DNA of 64,000 nucleotides from Mesorhizobium sp. M9A.F.Ca.ET.002.03.1.2 (GCF_003952365.1 NZ_CP034443.1:6131001-6195000); one strand, 5' to 3'; counted from the stretch's first letter, positions 1 to 8,109 are shown. Numbers and translations: made by a program. The notes: a model not told the origin generated them from the sequence alone.

Positions 1-462
1 CTTCAAAAGGTTGGTATTCTCCAGGTCGATCCTGCGCGGATAGACCTTGACCAGCCCATGCGGCGCCATGGTTTCGAGTTCCGGCGCGGTGTCGCAAGCA
101 AAGACGATGGCCGGCACCCGGCACTTTCCCGCCTGGGCAAAGACGTTGGTGGCGAGCGTGTCGGAAATGCCGTGCACGCATTTGGCGACCGTGTTGGAAC
201 TGGCCGGCGCCACCACGACGGTGTGATAGACACCGTGATAGAATTCGCCGACCGGGATCGCACTCGCGGTCTTGTCGTGCAGCACGCGCGTCGTGTCCGG
301 GAAATCGAGCTTGAGCTTGTACATTCGCAGCACTTCGTCGGCGGCTTTCGACACGAAGACATCGCAATGCTCGAGCTGGTGAATGAGTGCGAAGCTCTCC
401 GTAAAAAAATGACCGGAACCGGTCAAAACCCATGCCCAGCGCGGCGTATGCAGCTTCGCCAT
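1..462 (-). CDS. Flavoprotein of the UbiX/PPC-decarboxylase fold, DmrX/AfpA-like (3' part beyond window)
   Basis: The 154 visible codons start at ATG 462 and run off the left edge, so the C-terminus is missing. Near residue 5 the protein has a WVLTGSGHF-type nucleotide-binding start. Around residues 80-100 it has the flavoprotein signature VVVAPASSNTVAKC followed by HGISDTLATN. Enzymes of this fold bind FMN. In methylotrophs with the tetrahydromethanopterin (H4MPT) formaldehyde pathway, a homologue acts as a dihydromethanopterin reductase or archaeoflavoprotein-like protein. The gene lies 3 bp downstream of the methanofuran-type fusion gene, on the same strand, so the two are very likely one operon. 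The dihydromethanopterin reductase role is inferred from this context; the flavoprotein fold is seen in the sequence. Confidence 0.75.
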   Translation of the reverse strand, partial: MAKLHTPRWAWVLTGSGHFFTESFALIHQLEHCDVFVSKAADEVLRMYKLKLDFPDTTRVLHDKTASAIPVGEFYHGVYHTVVVAPASSNTVAKCVHGISDTLATNVFAQAGKCRVPAIVFACDTAPELETMAPHGLVKVYPRRIDLENTNLLK

Positions 463-465
463 CGC

Positions 466-2292
466 CTACCCTGCTTTTCTTGCCGGCCGGACAGGGGCCG
501 CGATCGCGACGCCGGGCAGATTGCCCGCCGCGAGCAGCGTCCCGGCCCCGGCGGCATCTTTCGGGCCGGCGAGATGGAAATCGACGCCGTCGGGCAGCAT
601 GGCGGCGAAGCCGGCGTCGACGATGCCTCTGGTACCCAAGCTGTCGATGGTGTCGCTGCCGAAGAAGGCGCCGGTCTGCTTGATCAGCAGCAGCGCCTTC
701 GCGCCAAGCTTGCCGGCAAGCCAGGCGGCAAGCGAATCGGAGGTGATATCCCAGGACGCCGGAATGTCCGGCGCCGACAGGGCCAATGACGACGGCAGCC
801 ACACCGGGACCTTGCCGGCGTCCGACGCCCGCGCCATTTCTTCCAGCGACCGCGCCGGCGCCAGCCTTTCGTCACGGTCGAGAATGACCTGGCCGAATTG
901 CTCCATGGCGAGGATCGCCATGGCGTGGGCGGCGGTGTCGGAAAAATCCATGCGGATCTGCGTCTCGCGCACCTGGTCGGCGAAGAGGCCGCCGCCGGGC
1001 ACGATGACGACCGGCAGCTTGGAACCCGCCAGCGCCGCGATCCAGCTTTCCAGTTCCGCCGCACGGACCGTGCTGCCGCCAAGCTTGACGACAGCACGCC
1101 TGACGACCTCGGGCTTTTCCTGTCGCGGCTGCGAAACAGCGTTTTGGCCTTTTCGCCCGGCAGAGCCGGAGGCAACGCCGCGGCCTGCCGATTGGCGCTT
1201 GCGTTCGATCTCGACGCCGACGCCACCCGGGCCGAGTTCGAGCTTTTCCACCCTTACCGTGACGCGCACGACACGCGGGTTCTCCAGAATGTACGTCGCC
1301 ACCTGCTCGGCCAGGGCCTCGCTGAGCTGGACGTGGCCCCGTGCGACGATGGTGCGAATGCCGTCCATGATGATGTCGTAGGAGAACACATGACGCATGT
1401 CTTCGGGATGGTCGGTGACTTGCAGCACGTCGGCGCTCACGTCGAAACGCACCTTCTGCGTATGGCCGTGCTCGAAGCTGTAGGCGCCGATCTGGACCGG
1501 AAGGACAAAATCCCGCACGAAGATCTTGTCGGTGCCCAGTGTCGGGTCGGTGCCCGGCGAATAGCCCCTCGCCGCCAGCAGCCGGTAGTCGACGCTCGAC
1601 GCGCCGCCAGCCCGGGAGACTTCCGGGACCAGCTCGCGGATCTGCGAAACCGCCTCGGCGCTGATCGAACCGGTGCGGCCGGAGTCGCCGCACAGTGCCC
1701 CGCGAAAGCCGAGAAAATCGGGAGCGAAGGGCAACAGGCGCGGAATGTCGGGCGCTTCCAGCGATCCGCTCAGGCCAACCATGAGACCAAGCGATTTCGC
1801 TCGATCGACGAACCCCGGGATTTGCTCGGGCGGCAGATGGTCGAGCAGCCGCCCGTCTGCCTTGTTCGCGGTGTCGACCATGGCGCCATGGAAGCGATGT
1901 TTGGCGAACGTCGGCAAAAGCTCGAAATCCGGCGCCAGATCCGCGAAAAGCACGGCGATCAGCTTCGTTCGCTCGGCGAGCGGTTCAAGCGCCTGCGCAC
2001 AAGCGGCGGCATTTGCCGACGGAAAAAAGCCTATCTTGACGTAGTCGACGCCGGTCGCGGCGATCTCTTCGGCCTTGGCGCGGATCGTTTCGGGTTCCAT
2101 CGGCAGGTCGCCGCAAACGGCGCTGACCGGCGCCCGGCCGGCAATCAGCGAAATAGTCCGACTGAGCGTTTGCGTGGATACCGCGCCCAGCGCTCCCGCC
2201 TTCGGGTCCTTCAGGTCGACGATGTCGACGCCGCCCGCAAGCGCGATCTCCGCCTCGTCGACGCCGGTGACGCTGCCCAGCATTCTGGTCAT
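466..2292 (-). CDS. Three-domain fusion: MfnB-like (5-formylfuran-3-yl)methyl phosphate synthase / FolB-like / amino-acid-kinase (MfnE-like)
   Basis: A 608-residue protein carrying three families in one chain. Residues about 1-235 match the DUF556/MfnB family, with DLKDPKAG near residue 26 (probable Schiff-base lysine) and VKIGFF near 85. Residues about 255-365 match dihydroneopterin aldolase/FolB (KIFVRDF, QIGAYSFEHG, DIIMDGIR, RVEKLELG). Residues about 390-608 match the amino-acid-kinase fold (VVKLGGST, IVPGGG, AMEQFG). MfnB and MfnE-type kinases belong to methanofuran biosynthesis, and FolB-type aldolases act in pterin biosynthesis; both cofactors serve the H4MPT formaldehyde oxidation branch. 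The partner flavoprotein gene follows 3 bp downstream. The domain order is read directly; the joint cofactor role is inference. Its start is divergent from the PQQ-associated operon at 2691. Confidence 0.85.
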   Translation of the reverse strand: MTRMLGSVTGVDEAEIALAGGVDIVDLKDPKAGALGAVSTQTLSRTISLIAGRAPVSAVCGDLPMEPETIRAKAEEIAATGVDYVKIGFFPSANAAACAQALEPLAERTKLIAVLFADLAPDFELLPTFAKHRFHGAMVDTANKADGRLLDHLPPEQIPGFVDRAKSLGLMVGLSGSLEAPDIPRLLPFAPDFLGFRGALCGDSGRTGSISAEAVSQIRELVPEVSRAGGASSVDYRLLAARGYSPGTDPTLGTDKIFVRDFVLPVQIGAYSFEHGHTQKVRFDVSADVLQVTDHPEDMRHVFSYDIIMDGIRTIVARGHVQLSEALAEQVATYILENPRVVRVTVRVEKLELGPGGVGVEIERKRQSAGRGVASGSAGRKGQNAVSQPRQEKPEVVRRAVVKLGGSTVRAAELESWIAALAGSKLPVVIVPGGGLFADQVRETQIRMDFSDTAAHAMAILAMEQFGQVILDRDERLAPARSLEEMARASDAGKVPVWLPSSLALSAPDIPASWDITSDSLAAWLAGKLGAKALLLIKQTGAFFGSDTIDSLGTRGIVDAGFAAMLPDGVDFHLAGPKDAAGAGTLLAAGNLPGVAIAAPVRPARKAG

Positions 2293-2409
2293 TGGACTTT
2301 CTCCGGCGACAGGGCGCCCTTGTTGAGACGATTGATCTTCCCGTGCCAGGATTCGTCCACTGCCTCATCGGCGGCAGGTTCCATAGCAATGGCATTGCTG
2401 ATCTCTAAG

Positions 2410-2453
2410 CAGGTTCCGCAAAAGTGTCCCACGGTTTTGCGACAAGAACCTGC
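2410..2453. repeat. Dispersed palindromic repeat, copy 1
   Basis: The ends CAGGTT and AACCTG are inverted complements, and an inner GCAAAA pairs with TTTTGC. The core (GCAAAAGTGT...CGGTTTTGCG) recurs at 49357-49403 and 55161-55195. This looks like a rhizobial intergenic palindrome of the RIME/REP kind. Confidence 0.7.
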
Positions 2454-2466
2454 GATAAGCAAAGAC

Positions 2467-2489
2467 CTAAGCAGACGAAGTCTGCTTAG
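2467..2489. repeat. Perfect 10-bp inverted repeat (CTAAGCAGAC, 3-nt loop)
   Basis: CTAAGCAGAC at 2467-2476 and GTCTGCTTAG at 2480-2489 form a perfect 10-bp stem around GAA. It may be an extension of the neighbouring palindromic repeat or an operator in the divergent promoter region. There is no T-tract, so it is unlikely to be an intrinsic terminator. Confidence 0.55.
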
Positions 2490-2690
2490 TCCGTATACCG
2501 AAATCCGCCCGCCTGCCGTTCCGGCGAAAAGGCATGGAACTAAAGCAGACGCAATAAGTCCACTTTCAGGGTTTGATAAATTTTGCGGGTCAGCTAAGCT
2601 CATCATGGGCACCTTGACTTCGCGCCGGTCCGACAACAATCGGACTTTAGCGCAAGAACGGGTAATTTTATCGATGACGAGCGCGGTGCC

Positions 2691-3914
2691 GTGCACTCTC
2701 GCGGCCTTTTTGTGCTTTTTTCCCTGACCGTCAACGTTCCCGGCGCGCTCGCCCAGGAAGCGTCGCCGTCCGCAACGGCCAAGCCGGAGAAAAAGATAAC
2801 CGAAATCAAGATAGGCTATTTGCGCGCCTATGCGCCGCAGCTGGCTTTGTCGGTTATCGACGTCCCGCCGCGCGATGAAGGTGTTGCCGGCGCCAATGTG
2901 GCGATTGCCGACAACAACACGACCGGCAGCTTCCTCGGCCAGAAATTCAGCCTCGACATGACCGAGGTAAAGCCGGACGCGGACGTCGTTCCGGCCTTCC
3001 AGGAAATGATCGCCAAGGGCGACCGCTATGTGGTCGCGGACCTCTCGGCCAGGCAATTGCTGTCGATCGCCGATCTTGCCCGCGACAATGGCGTCTTGAT
3101 CTTCAATGCCGGCGCCACCGACGATAGTCTTCGCGAGGAGGAGTGCCGCGCCAACATCTTCCACACCATCCCGACGCGCAGCATGCTGGCCGACGGGCTG
3201 GCGCAATATCTCATCTGGAAGCAATGGCGGCGCTGGGTGCTGATCTACGGCTCGCACGAGCGCGACCAGCTTTTCGCCGAGGCGCTGCGCCGGTCGGCGA
3301 CGCGCTTCGGCGGCGAGATCGTCGGTGAAAAGGAGTTCAAGGATACAGGCACGGCACGGCGGACCGATTCCGGCGTCGTCCAGATCCAGCGGCAGATGCC
3401 GGTCTTCACCCAGGACCTGCCGGAGCACGACGTGTTGCTGGTCGCCGACGAGAGCGAGGTGTTCGGCACGTACGTTCCATTCCGCACCTGGATTGCGCGG
3501 CCGGTCGCCGGCACCGCCGGCCTCACCCCGTCGGCCTGGCATCCGGCCAGCGAGCAATGGGGCGGCACCCAGATCCAGAACCGCTTCGCCAAGGCAAACG
3601 GCCGCCGCATGATATCGAAGGACATGGCGGCGTGGACCGCGGTGCGCATCCTCGGCGAGGCCGCGACCCGCACGCAGGGCGCCGACCCGCAAAAGATGAC
3701 CGACTTCATCCGCTCCGACGATTTTTCGATCGCCGCCTTCAAAGGTCAGAAACTGACCTTCCGCAAGTGGAACCAGCAGTTGCGGCAGCCGATCTTTCTC
3801 GGCGACAACCGGTCGGTCGTCTCGACATCGCCGCAGGAAGGTTTTCTGCACCAGGTGTCCGAGCTCGATACGCTCGGGGTCGATGAGCCGGAAACGAAAT
3901 GCGTGCTTGAGTAG
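2691..3914 (+). CDS. Periplasmic substrate-binding protein of the PQQ-dependent-catabolism-associated ABC system
   Basis: A 407-residue type I periplasmic binding protein-like chain from GTG 2691. The N-terminus (GLFVLFSLTV then GALAQ) is a plausible signal peptide with cleavage after residue 22; no ATG lies in frame nearby. The mature part opens with EIKIGYLRAY and shows the ligand-binding-fold pattern of ABC-associated receptors (VADLSARQLLSIAD near 120, NIFHTIPTR, WVLIYGSHERDQ). In known clusters this family accompanies PQQ alcohol dehydrogenases together with a propeller protein, ATPase and permease, all of which follow here in order to 7253. The transported ligand is not known. The start is uncertain because the upstream frame stays open and no strong ribosome site was seen. 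Confidence 0.85.
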   Translation: MHSRGLFVLFSLTVNVPGALAQEASPSATAKPEKKITEIKIGYLRAYAPQLALSVIDVPPRDEGVAGANVAIADNNTTGSFLGQKFSLDMTEVKPDADVVPAFQEMIAKGDRYVVADLSARQLLSIADLARDNGVLIFNAGATDDSLREEECRANIFHTIPTRSMLADGLAQYLIWKQWRRWVLIYGSHERDQLFAEALRRSATRFGGEIVGEKEFKDTGTARRTDSGVVQIQRQMPVFTQDLPEHDVLLVADESEVFGTYVPFRTWIARPVAGTAGLTPSAWHPASEQWGGTQIQNRFAKANGRRMISKDMAAWTAVRILGEAATRTQGADPQKMTDFIRSDDFSIAAFKGQKLTFRKWNQQLRQPIFLGDNRSVVSTSPQEGFLHQVSELDTLGVDEPETKCVLE

Positions 3915-3935
3915 AACCAATTGGGAGGGATTTCA

Positions 3936-4907
3936 GTGCAGAGAGCAGCTTACGCGCTCGCCATTCTCGCGGCCGGCTTCATGACCGGCCCGGCGGCGGC
4001 CTACACCGCCTATGTTTCCAACGAGAAGGACAACACGATGAGCGTCGTCGACACCGCGACGATGCAGGTGGTGAAGACCGTCAATGTCGGGCAGCGTCCG
4101 CGCGGCATCACCATCTCACATGACGGCAAGCACGTTTATCTCTGCGCCAGCGACGATGATTCGATCGAGGTGATCGACACGGCAACCCTTGAGATCGTCG
4201 ATACCTTGCCCTCCGGGCCTGACCCGGAGCTCTTCGTGCTCTCGCCTGACGGCAAGACGCTCTACGTCGCCAATGAGGACGACAATCTCGTTACCGTCAT
4301 CGACATAGAGAGCAAGAAGGTGCTGACCGAGATCCCCGTCGGCGTCGAACCGGAAGGCATGGGCATCAGCCCGGACGGAAAGACCATGGTCAACACGTCG
4401 GAAACGACGAACATGGCGCATTTCATCGATACGACGACCCACGAGATCACCCACAACGTGCTGGTGGACACGCGCCCGCGCTTCGTCGAGTTCACGCCCA
4501 ACGGCAAGCAGGCCTGGGTGAGTGCCGAGATCGGCGGCACGGTTTCGGTGATCGACAATGAAACGCGCGAGATTGTCCACAAGATCACCTTCGAGATATC
4601 AGGCCTGAGGGCCGAATCCATACAGCCGGTCGGCGTGCGCATCACCGCCGACGGCAAGAAAGCCTATGTGGCGCTCGGACCGGCCAACCGCGTCGCGGTG
4701 ATCAATACCGAGACATACGAGGTCGAGAAATACGTGCTGGTCGGCCAACGCGTCTGGCAGCTCGCCTTCACCCCGGACCAGAAGACCATCATCTCGACCA
4801 ACGGCGTGTCGAACGACATCACCTTCATCGACGTGGCGACCGACGAGCCGGTGCAGTCGGTGACCGTCGGCGCGCTGCCGTGGGGCATCGTCGTCTCGCC
4901 CAATTGA
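3936..4907 (+). CDS. PQQ-dependent-catabolism-associated YVTN beta-propeller protein
   Basis: A 323-residue secreted propeller. GTG 3936 is chosen because a GGGAGGG ribosome site lies just upstream and the resulting N-terminus is a clean signal peptide (ALAILAAGFMTGPAAA). The body is a series of repeats of about 42 residues of the type VxVIDTAT...V..V.VG..P.GI..SPDGK, for example near residues 40, 80, 125, 210 and 265. Such YVTN/40-residue propellers are usual companions of the PQQ alcohol-dehydrogenase ABC system and sit in the periplasm, but no reaction is established. It follows the binding-protein gene by 21 bp and precedes a small secreted protein by 33 bp, so cotranscription is likely. 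Confidence 0.9.
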   Translation: MQRAAYALAILAAGFMTGPAAAYTAYVSNEKDNTMSVVDTATMQVVKTVNVGQRPRGITISHDGKHVYLCASDDDSIEVIDTATLEIVDTLPSGPDPELFVLSPDGKTLYVANEDDNLVTVIDIESKKVLTEIPVGVEPEGMGISPDGKTMVNTSETTNMAHFIDTTTHEITHNVLVDTRPRFVEFTPNGKQAWVSAEIGGTVSVIDNETREIVHKITFEISGLRAESIQPVGVRITADGKKAYVALGPANRVAVINTETYEVEKYVLVGQRVWQLAFTPDQKTIISTNGVSNDITFIDVATDEPVQSVTVGALPWGIVVSPN

Positions 4908-4940
4908 ATCAACAGAAAAACAGCACAAGGGTAGGAAATC

Positions 4941-5438
4941 ATGCGGAAATTTCGGATGCATGCGTTCGCTGCGCTGGTCGGCGTGGCACTGACGCAAGGC
5001 CACGCCTGGGCGCAGGACGACGATGACGATGACGCAGCCGCCGGTGCGGCCACCAAGACGGACGCCAGTCCCGAAACCGAGAAGGCAACCCGGGCCAGCA
5101 AGGACGTGCCGGAACTTATCCTCGGCGCCAAGGAAGACCAGTTCACCGTCAACCAGAAGGACTTCCAGCTGATCGCCGGCCAGGGCTATCGCTGGAAGAT
5201 CACCGCGGCCGGCGGGCTGGAATACAAATTCCATACCGACCTCTTCCGCAATGTGTGGAACAACCAGATCGTCATCAACGACCTCGAGGTGCACATGAAC
5301 GGCGCACCCGCATGGCTCGAATTCGACGCCGACGGCACCATCCAGGTACAGTTCACCACCGTAAGGCCCGGCATCTACACATGGTCGGTGCCCGACCTCG
5401 CCGACAAGGGCATGAAAGGCACGATCACGATCAAGTAG
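4941..5438 (+). CDS. Small secreted acidic protein with a degenerate cupredoxin-like C-terminus
   Basis: A 165-residue protein with signal peptide (cleavage after AWA, residue 24), then a run of seven acidic residues and an Ala/Thr/Glu linker. A beta-rich domain follows from about residue 55 to the end. The closing segment (PGIYTWSVPDLADKGMKGTITIK in pattern) resembles a plastocyanin-type copper loop: the Pro-Gly-Tyr start, the Met and the GMKGTI ending are kept, but the usual copper-ligand Cys and His are absent. It sits in the PQQ-associated ABC operon between the propeller and the ATPase. Copper binding cannot be assumed. Its stop codon lies inside a 16-bp tandem repeat. Confidence 0.75.
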   Translation: MRKFRMHAFAALVGVALTQGHAWAQDDDDDDAAAGAATKTDASPETEKATRASKDVPELILGAKEDQFTVNQKDFQLIAGQGYRWKITAAGGLEYKFHTDLFRNVWNNQIVINDLEVHMNGAPAWLEFDADGTIQVQFTTVRPGIYTWSVPDLADKGMKGTITIK

Positions 5439-5480
5439 GATCACTGGCAAGTAGGATCACCGGCAAGTAGGGTCACCGGA
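5432..5480. repeat. Three 16-bp tandem copies over the stop codon
   Basis: Units at 5432-5447, 5448-5463 and 5464-5479 read CAAGTAGGATCACYGG with one or two differences, and a partial fourth follows. The first unit carries the TAG stop of the preceding gene. A looser set of GCTAGACT/CCGGGCG copies continues to about 5572. Confidence 0.9.
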
Positions 5481-5592
5481 AAGCAGGGCCTGCGCGATCG
5501 AGCCCGGTGCGCTAGACTCCCCGGGCGCCAGACTGGCGATGTGCTAGATTCCCGGGCGCTAGACTATCGTCGACGACAAGGAGCCAGCCGGC

Positions 5593-6381
5593 GTGCAGCA
5601 TGTGAAGACAAGCGGGCCAGGAGATGAGGTGGCGGCGCTCGATGTCGCCGGTGTCGGCCATTCCTATGGGCCGAAGCGGGCGCTCAACGACGTCTCGTTC
5701 TCGATCGCGCCGGCGACTTTCACCGTTCTTCTCGGCCTCAACGGCGCCGGCAAGACAACCCTGTTCTCGCTGATCAGCCATCTTTACGACACGCGCCGCG
5801 GATCGATCCGCATCTTCGGCCATGACGTCAGCCGCGCCTCGGGCGAAGCGCTCAGGCGTGTCGGCATCGTGTTCCAGGCCCGCACGCTCGACCTCGATCT
5901 CAGCGTCCACCAGAACCTCTCCTACCACGCCTCGCTGCATGGCATCGGGGGACGCGAGGCCCGGCAGCGTATTGCCGCGCTGCTCGACATAGTCGACATG
6001 CAGGGCCGTCAGCATGACAAGGCACGCAGCCTTTCCGGCGGCCAGATGCGGCGCATCGAGATCGCCAGGGCGCTGCTCCACCGTCCGTCCCTGCTGCTGC
6101 TCGACGAGGCGACCGTCGGCCTCGACATCCAGTCGCGCGCGGGCATTCTCGCCACCATCCGCAAGCTCGTCGAAACCGAGGGCATCGGCGTGCTGTGGGC
6201 GACGCATCTGATCGATGAGGTTGAAGACGGCGACCATGCCGTCGTCTTGCGGCAGGGCGAGCTGGTCGCCAAGGGCAAGGTGGCCGATGTCGTCAGGGCG
6301 AGCGGTGCCGGTTCGATCCGCGACGCCTTTTCAAGGCTCAGCCGCATCGAACCTGCCGGCAGCGCGGAGATATCGCCATGA
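5593..6381 (+). CDS. ABC transporter ATP-binding protein (PQQ-dependent-catabolism-associated)
   Basis: A 262-residue ABC ATPase from GTG 5593, supported by AAGGAG about nine bases upstream. Walker A is GLNGAGKTT near residue 50, the signature motif is LSGGQMRR near 148, Walker B is LLLLDEAT near 168, and the H-loop is ATHLIDE near 205. It belongs to the NodI/CcmA-like branch that pairs with ABC-2 permeases, which fits the neighbour at 6378 overlapping it by 4 bp (ATGA). The role is energising transport across the inner membrane for the PQQ-linked system whose receptor is encoded at 2691. The substrate is unknown. Confidence 0.92.
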   Translation: MQHVKTSGPGDEVAALDVAGVGHSYGPKRALNDVSFSIAPATFTVLLGLNGAGKTTLFSLISHLYDTRRGSIRIFGHDVSRASGEALRRVGIVFQARTLDLDLSVHQNLSYHASLHGIGGREARQRIAALLDIVDMQGRQHDKARSLSGGQMRRIEIARALLHRPSLLLLDEATVGLDIQSRAGILATIRKLVETEGIGVLWATHLIDEVEDGDHAVVLRQGELVAKGKVADVVRASGAGSIRDAFSRLSRIEPAGSAEISP

Positions 6382-7253
6382 GCGCTCCCGCAACGCCCGA
6401 AAAAGTCGCGGGCATCGTGCCGGTAAGGTTCGAGACGTTCGGCCTGCGCCACTATCTCATCTGCCTCAAAGGCGTCGTCCTGCGGGAGTGCCTGCGCTTC
6501 CTGCATCAGCGCGAGCGCTTCATATCCTCGCTGGTCCGGCCGCTCATCTGGCTGTTCATTTTTGCCGCCGGATTCCGGCAGGTGCTCGGCGTATCGATCA
6601 TCCCGCCCTACAAGACCTACGTGCTCTACGAGGTCTACATCACGCCGGGCCTGTGCGGCATGATCCTGCTGTTCTCGGGCATGCAGTCTTCGCTGTCGAT
6701 GGTCTATGACCGCGAGATGGGCAACATGCGCACTTTGCTGGTCAGCCCCTTCCCGCGCTGGTTCCTGCTGGTATCGAAGATGCTCGCCGGCGTCTCCGTA
6801 TCGATCGCGCAGGTCTACGCATTCCTGATCGTTGCCTGGTTCTGGGGCGTCAAGGCGCCGCCGCTTGGCTATCTCATGGTGCTGCCGGCGCTGTTCCTGT
6901 CGGGCATGATGCTTTGCGCGCTCGGCATGCTTTTGTCCTCGATGATCAAGCAGCTCGAAAACTTCGCCGGCATCATGAACTTCGTCATCTTTCCCGGCTA
7001 TTTTGCCTCTCCCGCGCTCTACCCCTTATGGCGCATCCAGGAGGCGAGCCCGCTGCTTTACAAGATCTGCCTCGCCAATCCGTTCACCTACGCCGTCGAA
7101 CTGATCCGCTTCGCCTTCTACGGCCAGATCGACTGGCTGTCGCTGGGCGTCGTTGCCGGCTGCACGTTGCTGTTCCTTGCCGCCGCCATCATCGCCTACG
7201 ACCCTTCGCGTGGCCTGATAACCCGCAAACAGGACACGGGAGGAAATGCCTGA
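6378..7253 (+). CDS. ABC-2 type permease (PQQ-dependent-catabolism-associated)
   Basis: A 291-residue integral membrane protein with about six hydrophobic segments after a cytoplasmic N-terminus of some 50 residues. The layout (FISSLVRPLIWLFIFAAGF, YDREMGNMRTLLVSP, FLSGMMLCALGMLLSS, PLYPLWRI-like) is that of NodJ/ABC-2 permeases. It overlaps the ATPase by 4 bp and the next gene by 1 bp, so it is translationally coupled. ABC-2 permeases usually export, which sits oddly with a periplasmic binding-protein gene in the same operon; this combination is nevertheless characteristic of the PQQ alcohol-dehydrogenase-associated set. Confidence 0.92.
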   Translation: MSAPATPEKVAGIVPVRFETFGLRHYLICLKGVVLRECLRFLHQRERFISSLVRPLIWLFIFAAGFRQVLGVSIIPPYKTYVLYEVYITPGLCGMILLFSGMQSSLSMVYDREMGNMRTLLVSPFPRWFLLVSKMLAGVSVSIAQVYAFLIVAWFWGVKAPPLGYLMVLPALFLSGMMLCALGMLLSSMIKQLENFAGIMNFVIFPGYFASPALYPLWRIQEASPLLYKICLANPFTYAVELIRFAFYGQIDWLSLGVVAGCTLLFLAAAIIAYDPSRGLITRKQDTGGNA

Positions 7254-7882
7254 TGGCACGAATGAGCCTTGTTCGCAGCCTGGTTGTGGTTGCCATGCTC
7301 GCGCCAAGCATGAAAGCCAATGCGGCAAACGCCGATCCGGACTGGCCCTGCATACAGCGCAAGGTGCCGCAACTCTCGCTCGGCCAGATCTGGAACGGGC
7401 CGGAGCTTCCCCCGGCGGCGAAGGACTGGTCGAAGGACCCCGCCATTTCCGCCCTGGTCGAGGAGGTGGCGGCCCGGCGGATACCGATTGCGGAAGCCCA
7501 GAAGAAGATCAGGGATTTCGCCGCCGCCATGCCGGCTGAGCAGCTTGCACCGAAAATGGCGATGCTGGTGCAAGGCATGTTCGACCACATGGACGCCGAG
7601 CGCTCGCACGTGATGTCGGGCATTTCCCGCTACGCCCACAAGCAGCTCCAGATGGCCGCCGAATTGCGCAAGGAAGCGTCCGGCGTCGATGCATTGCAGG
7701 CAAAGCCCGATGCGGATCCAGACGATGTCGAACGGCGAACCGAACAGCTGAAATTCGCAACGCGAATTTTCAATGAACGCGTACAGTCGCTGACTTATGT
7801 CTGTGACGTGCCGACGATAATCGAGCAGCGGCTCTATCAACTGTCCAAGACTGTCTCGGAGACGCTCGCCGCGAAGAAATAG
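7253..7882 (+). CDS. Secreted helical protein of unknown function, PQQ-ABC operon
   Basis: A 209-residue protein whose ATG overlaps the permease stop (TGATG) behind a GGGAGGAAAT ribosome site. A signal peptide covers residues 1-24 (VVVAMLAPSMKANA). The mature part begins ADPDWPCIQRKVPQLSLGQIW, is mostly predicted helix with few hydrophobic runs, and has only two cysteines (in WPCIQ and YVCDV), which could form a disulfide. I do not recognise a catalytic motif. Its position as last gene of the operon implies a periplasmic accessory to the ABC/PQQ system; that is inference. Confidence 0.8.
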   Translation: MARMSLVRSLVVVAMLAPSMKANAANADPDWPCIQRKVPQLSLGQIWNGPELPPAAKDWSKDPAISALVEEVAARRIPIAEAQKKIRDFAAAMPAEQLAPKMAMLVQGMFDHMDAERSHVMSGISRYAHKQLQMAAELRKEASGVDALQAKPDADPDDVERRTEQLKFATRIFNERVQSLTYVCDVPTIIEQRLYQLSKTVSETLAAKK

Positions 7883-7908
7883 ACCTTATCCGATCTTCGC
7901 GGCGGATC

Positions 7909-8109
7909 TCATATCCCCCGGCCGGGCAGCACGCGCCAGCGCTGCACGAAATAGCCGGGATGTGTCTCGACCCACTGGGCCACCAGCGGCTGCGCCTGCA
8001 TGAAGGCGGTCCCGGGATTCATCGCCAGGCCGTCCACCATTTGTTCGCGCTGTTCACAGGTCTGCGGCACATCGGTCAGGCAGACCATCATAACGAGTGT
8101 GTAGAGCAT
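7909..8109 (-). CDS. Small conserved protein (66 aa), paralogue of the 20367 gene
   Basis: The protein begins MLYTLVMMVCLTDVPQTCEQ and ends YFVQRWRVLPGRGI. It shares a layout with the 69-residue protein at 20367-20576: an N-terminal hydrophobic strand with VCL, a C near residue 18, then M.AQPLVAQWVETHPGY..QRW against MVLAPSEIAKWSQEHPA.KVKRW. Two Cys and the xQW..HPG..xxRW pattern suggest a small disulfide-bonded exported protein. No function is known to me. Its start overlaps the stop of a small upstream frame (TAATG). Confidence 0.65.
   Translation of the reverse strand: MLYTLVMMVCLTDVPQTCEQREQMVDGLAMNPGTAFMQAQPLVAQWVETHPGYFVQRWRVLPGRGI

Larger units (their letters stand above)
2293..2690. 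other. Divergent intergenic region, no gene seen
   Basis: About 400 bp separate the leftward cofactor-biosynthesis fusion from the rightward PQQ-associated operon, so promoters for both should lie here. It contains two palindromic elements (listed separately) and a lower-GC stretch from about 2560 to 2680. No convincing small gene or tRNA was seen. Confidence 0.6.

Noticed and set aside
5432..5480. CRISPR-like array from tandem units
   Set aside because: Units are contiguous 16-mers with no spacers and overlap a stop codon; no cas genes are present. The same applies to 17284-17341.
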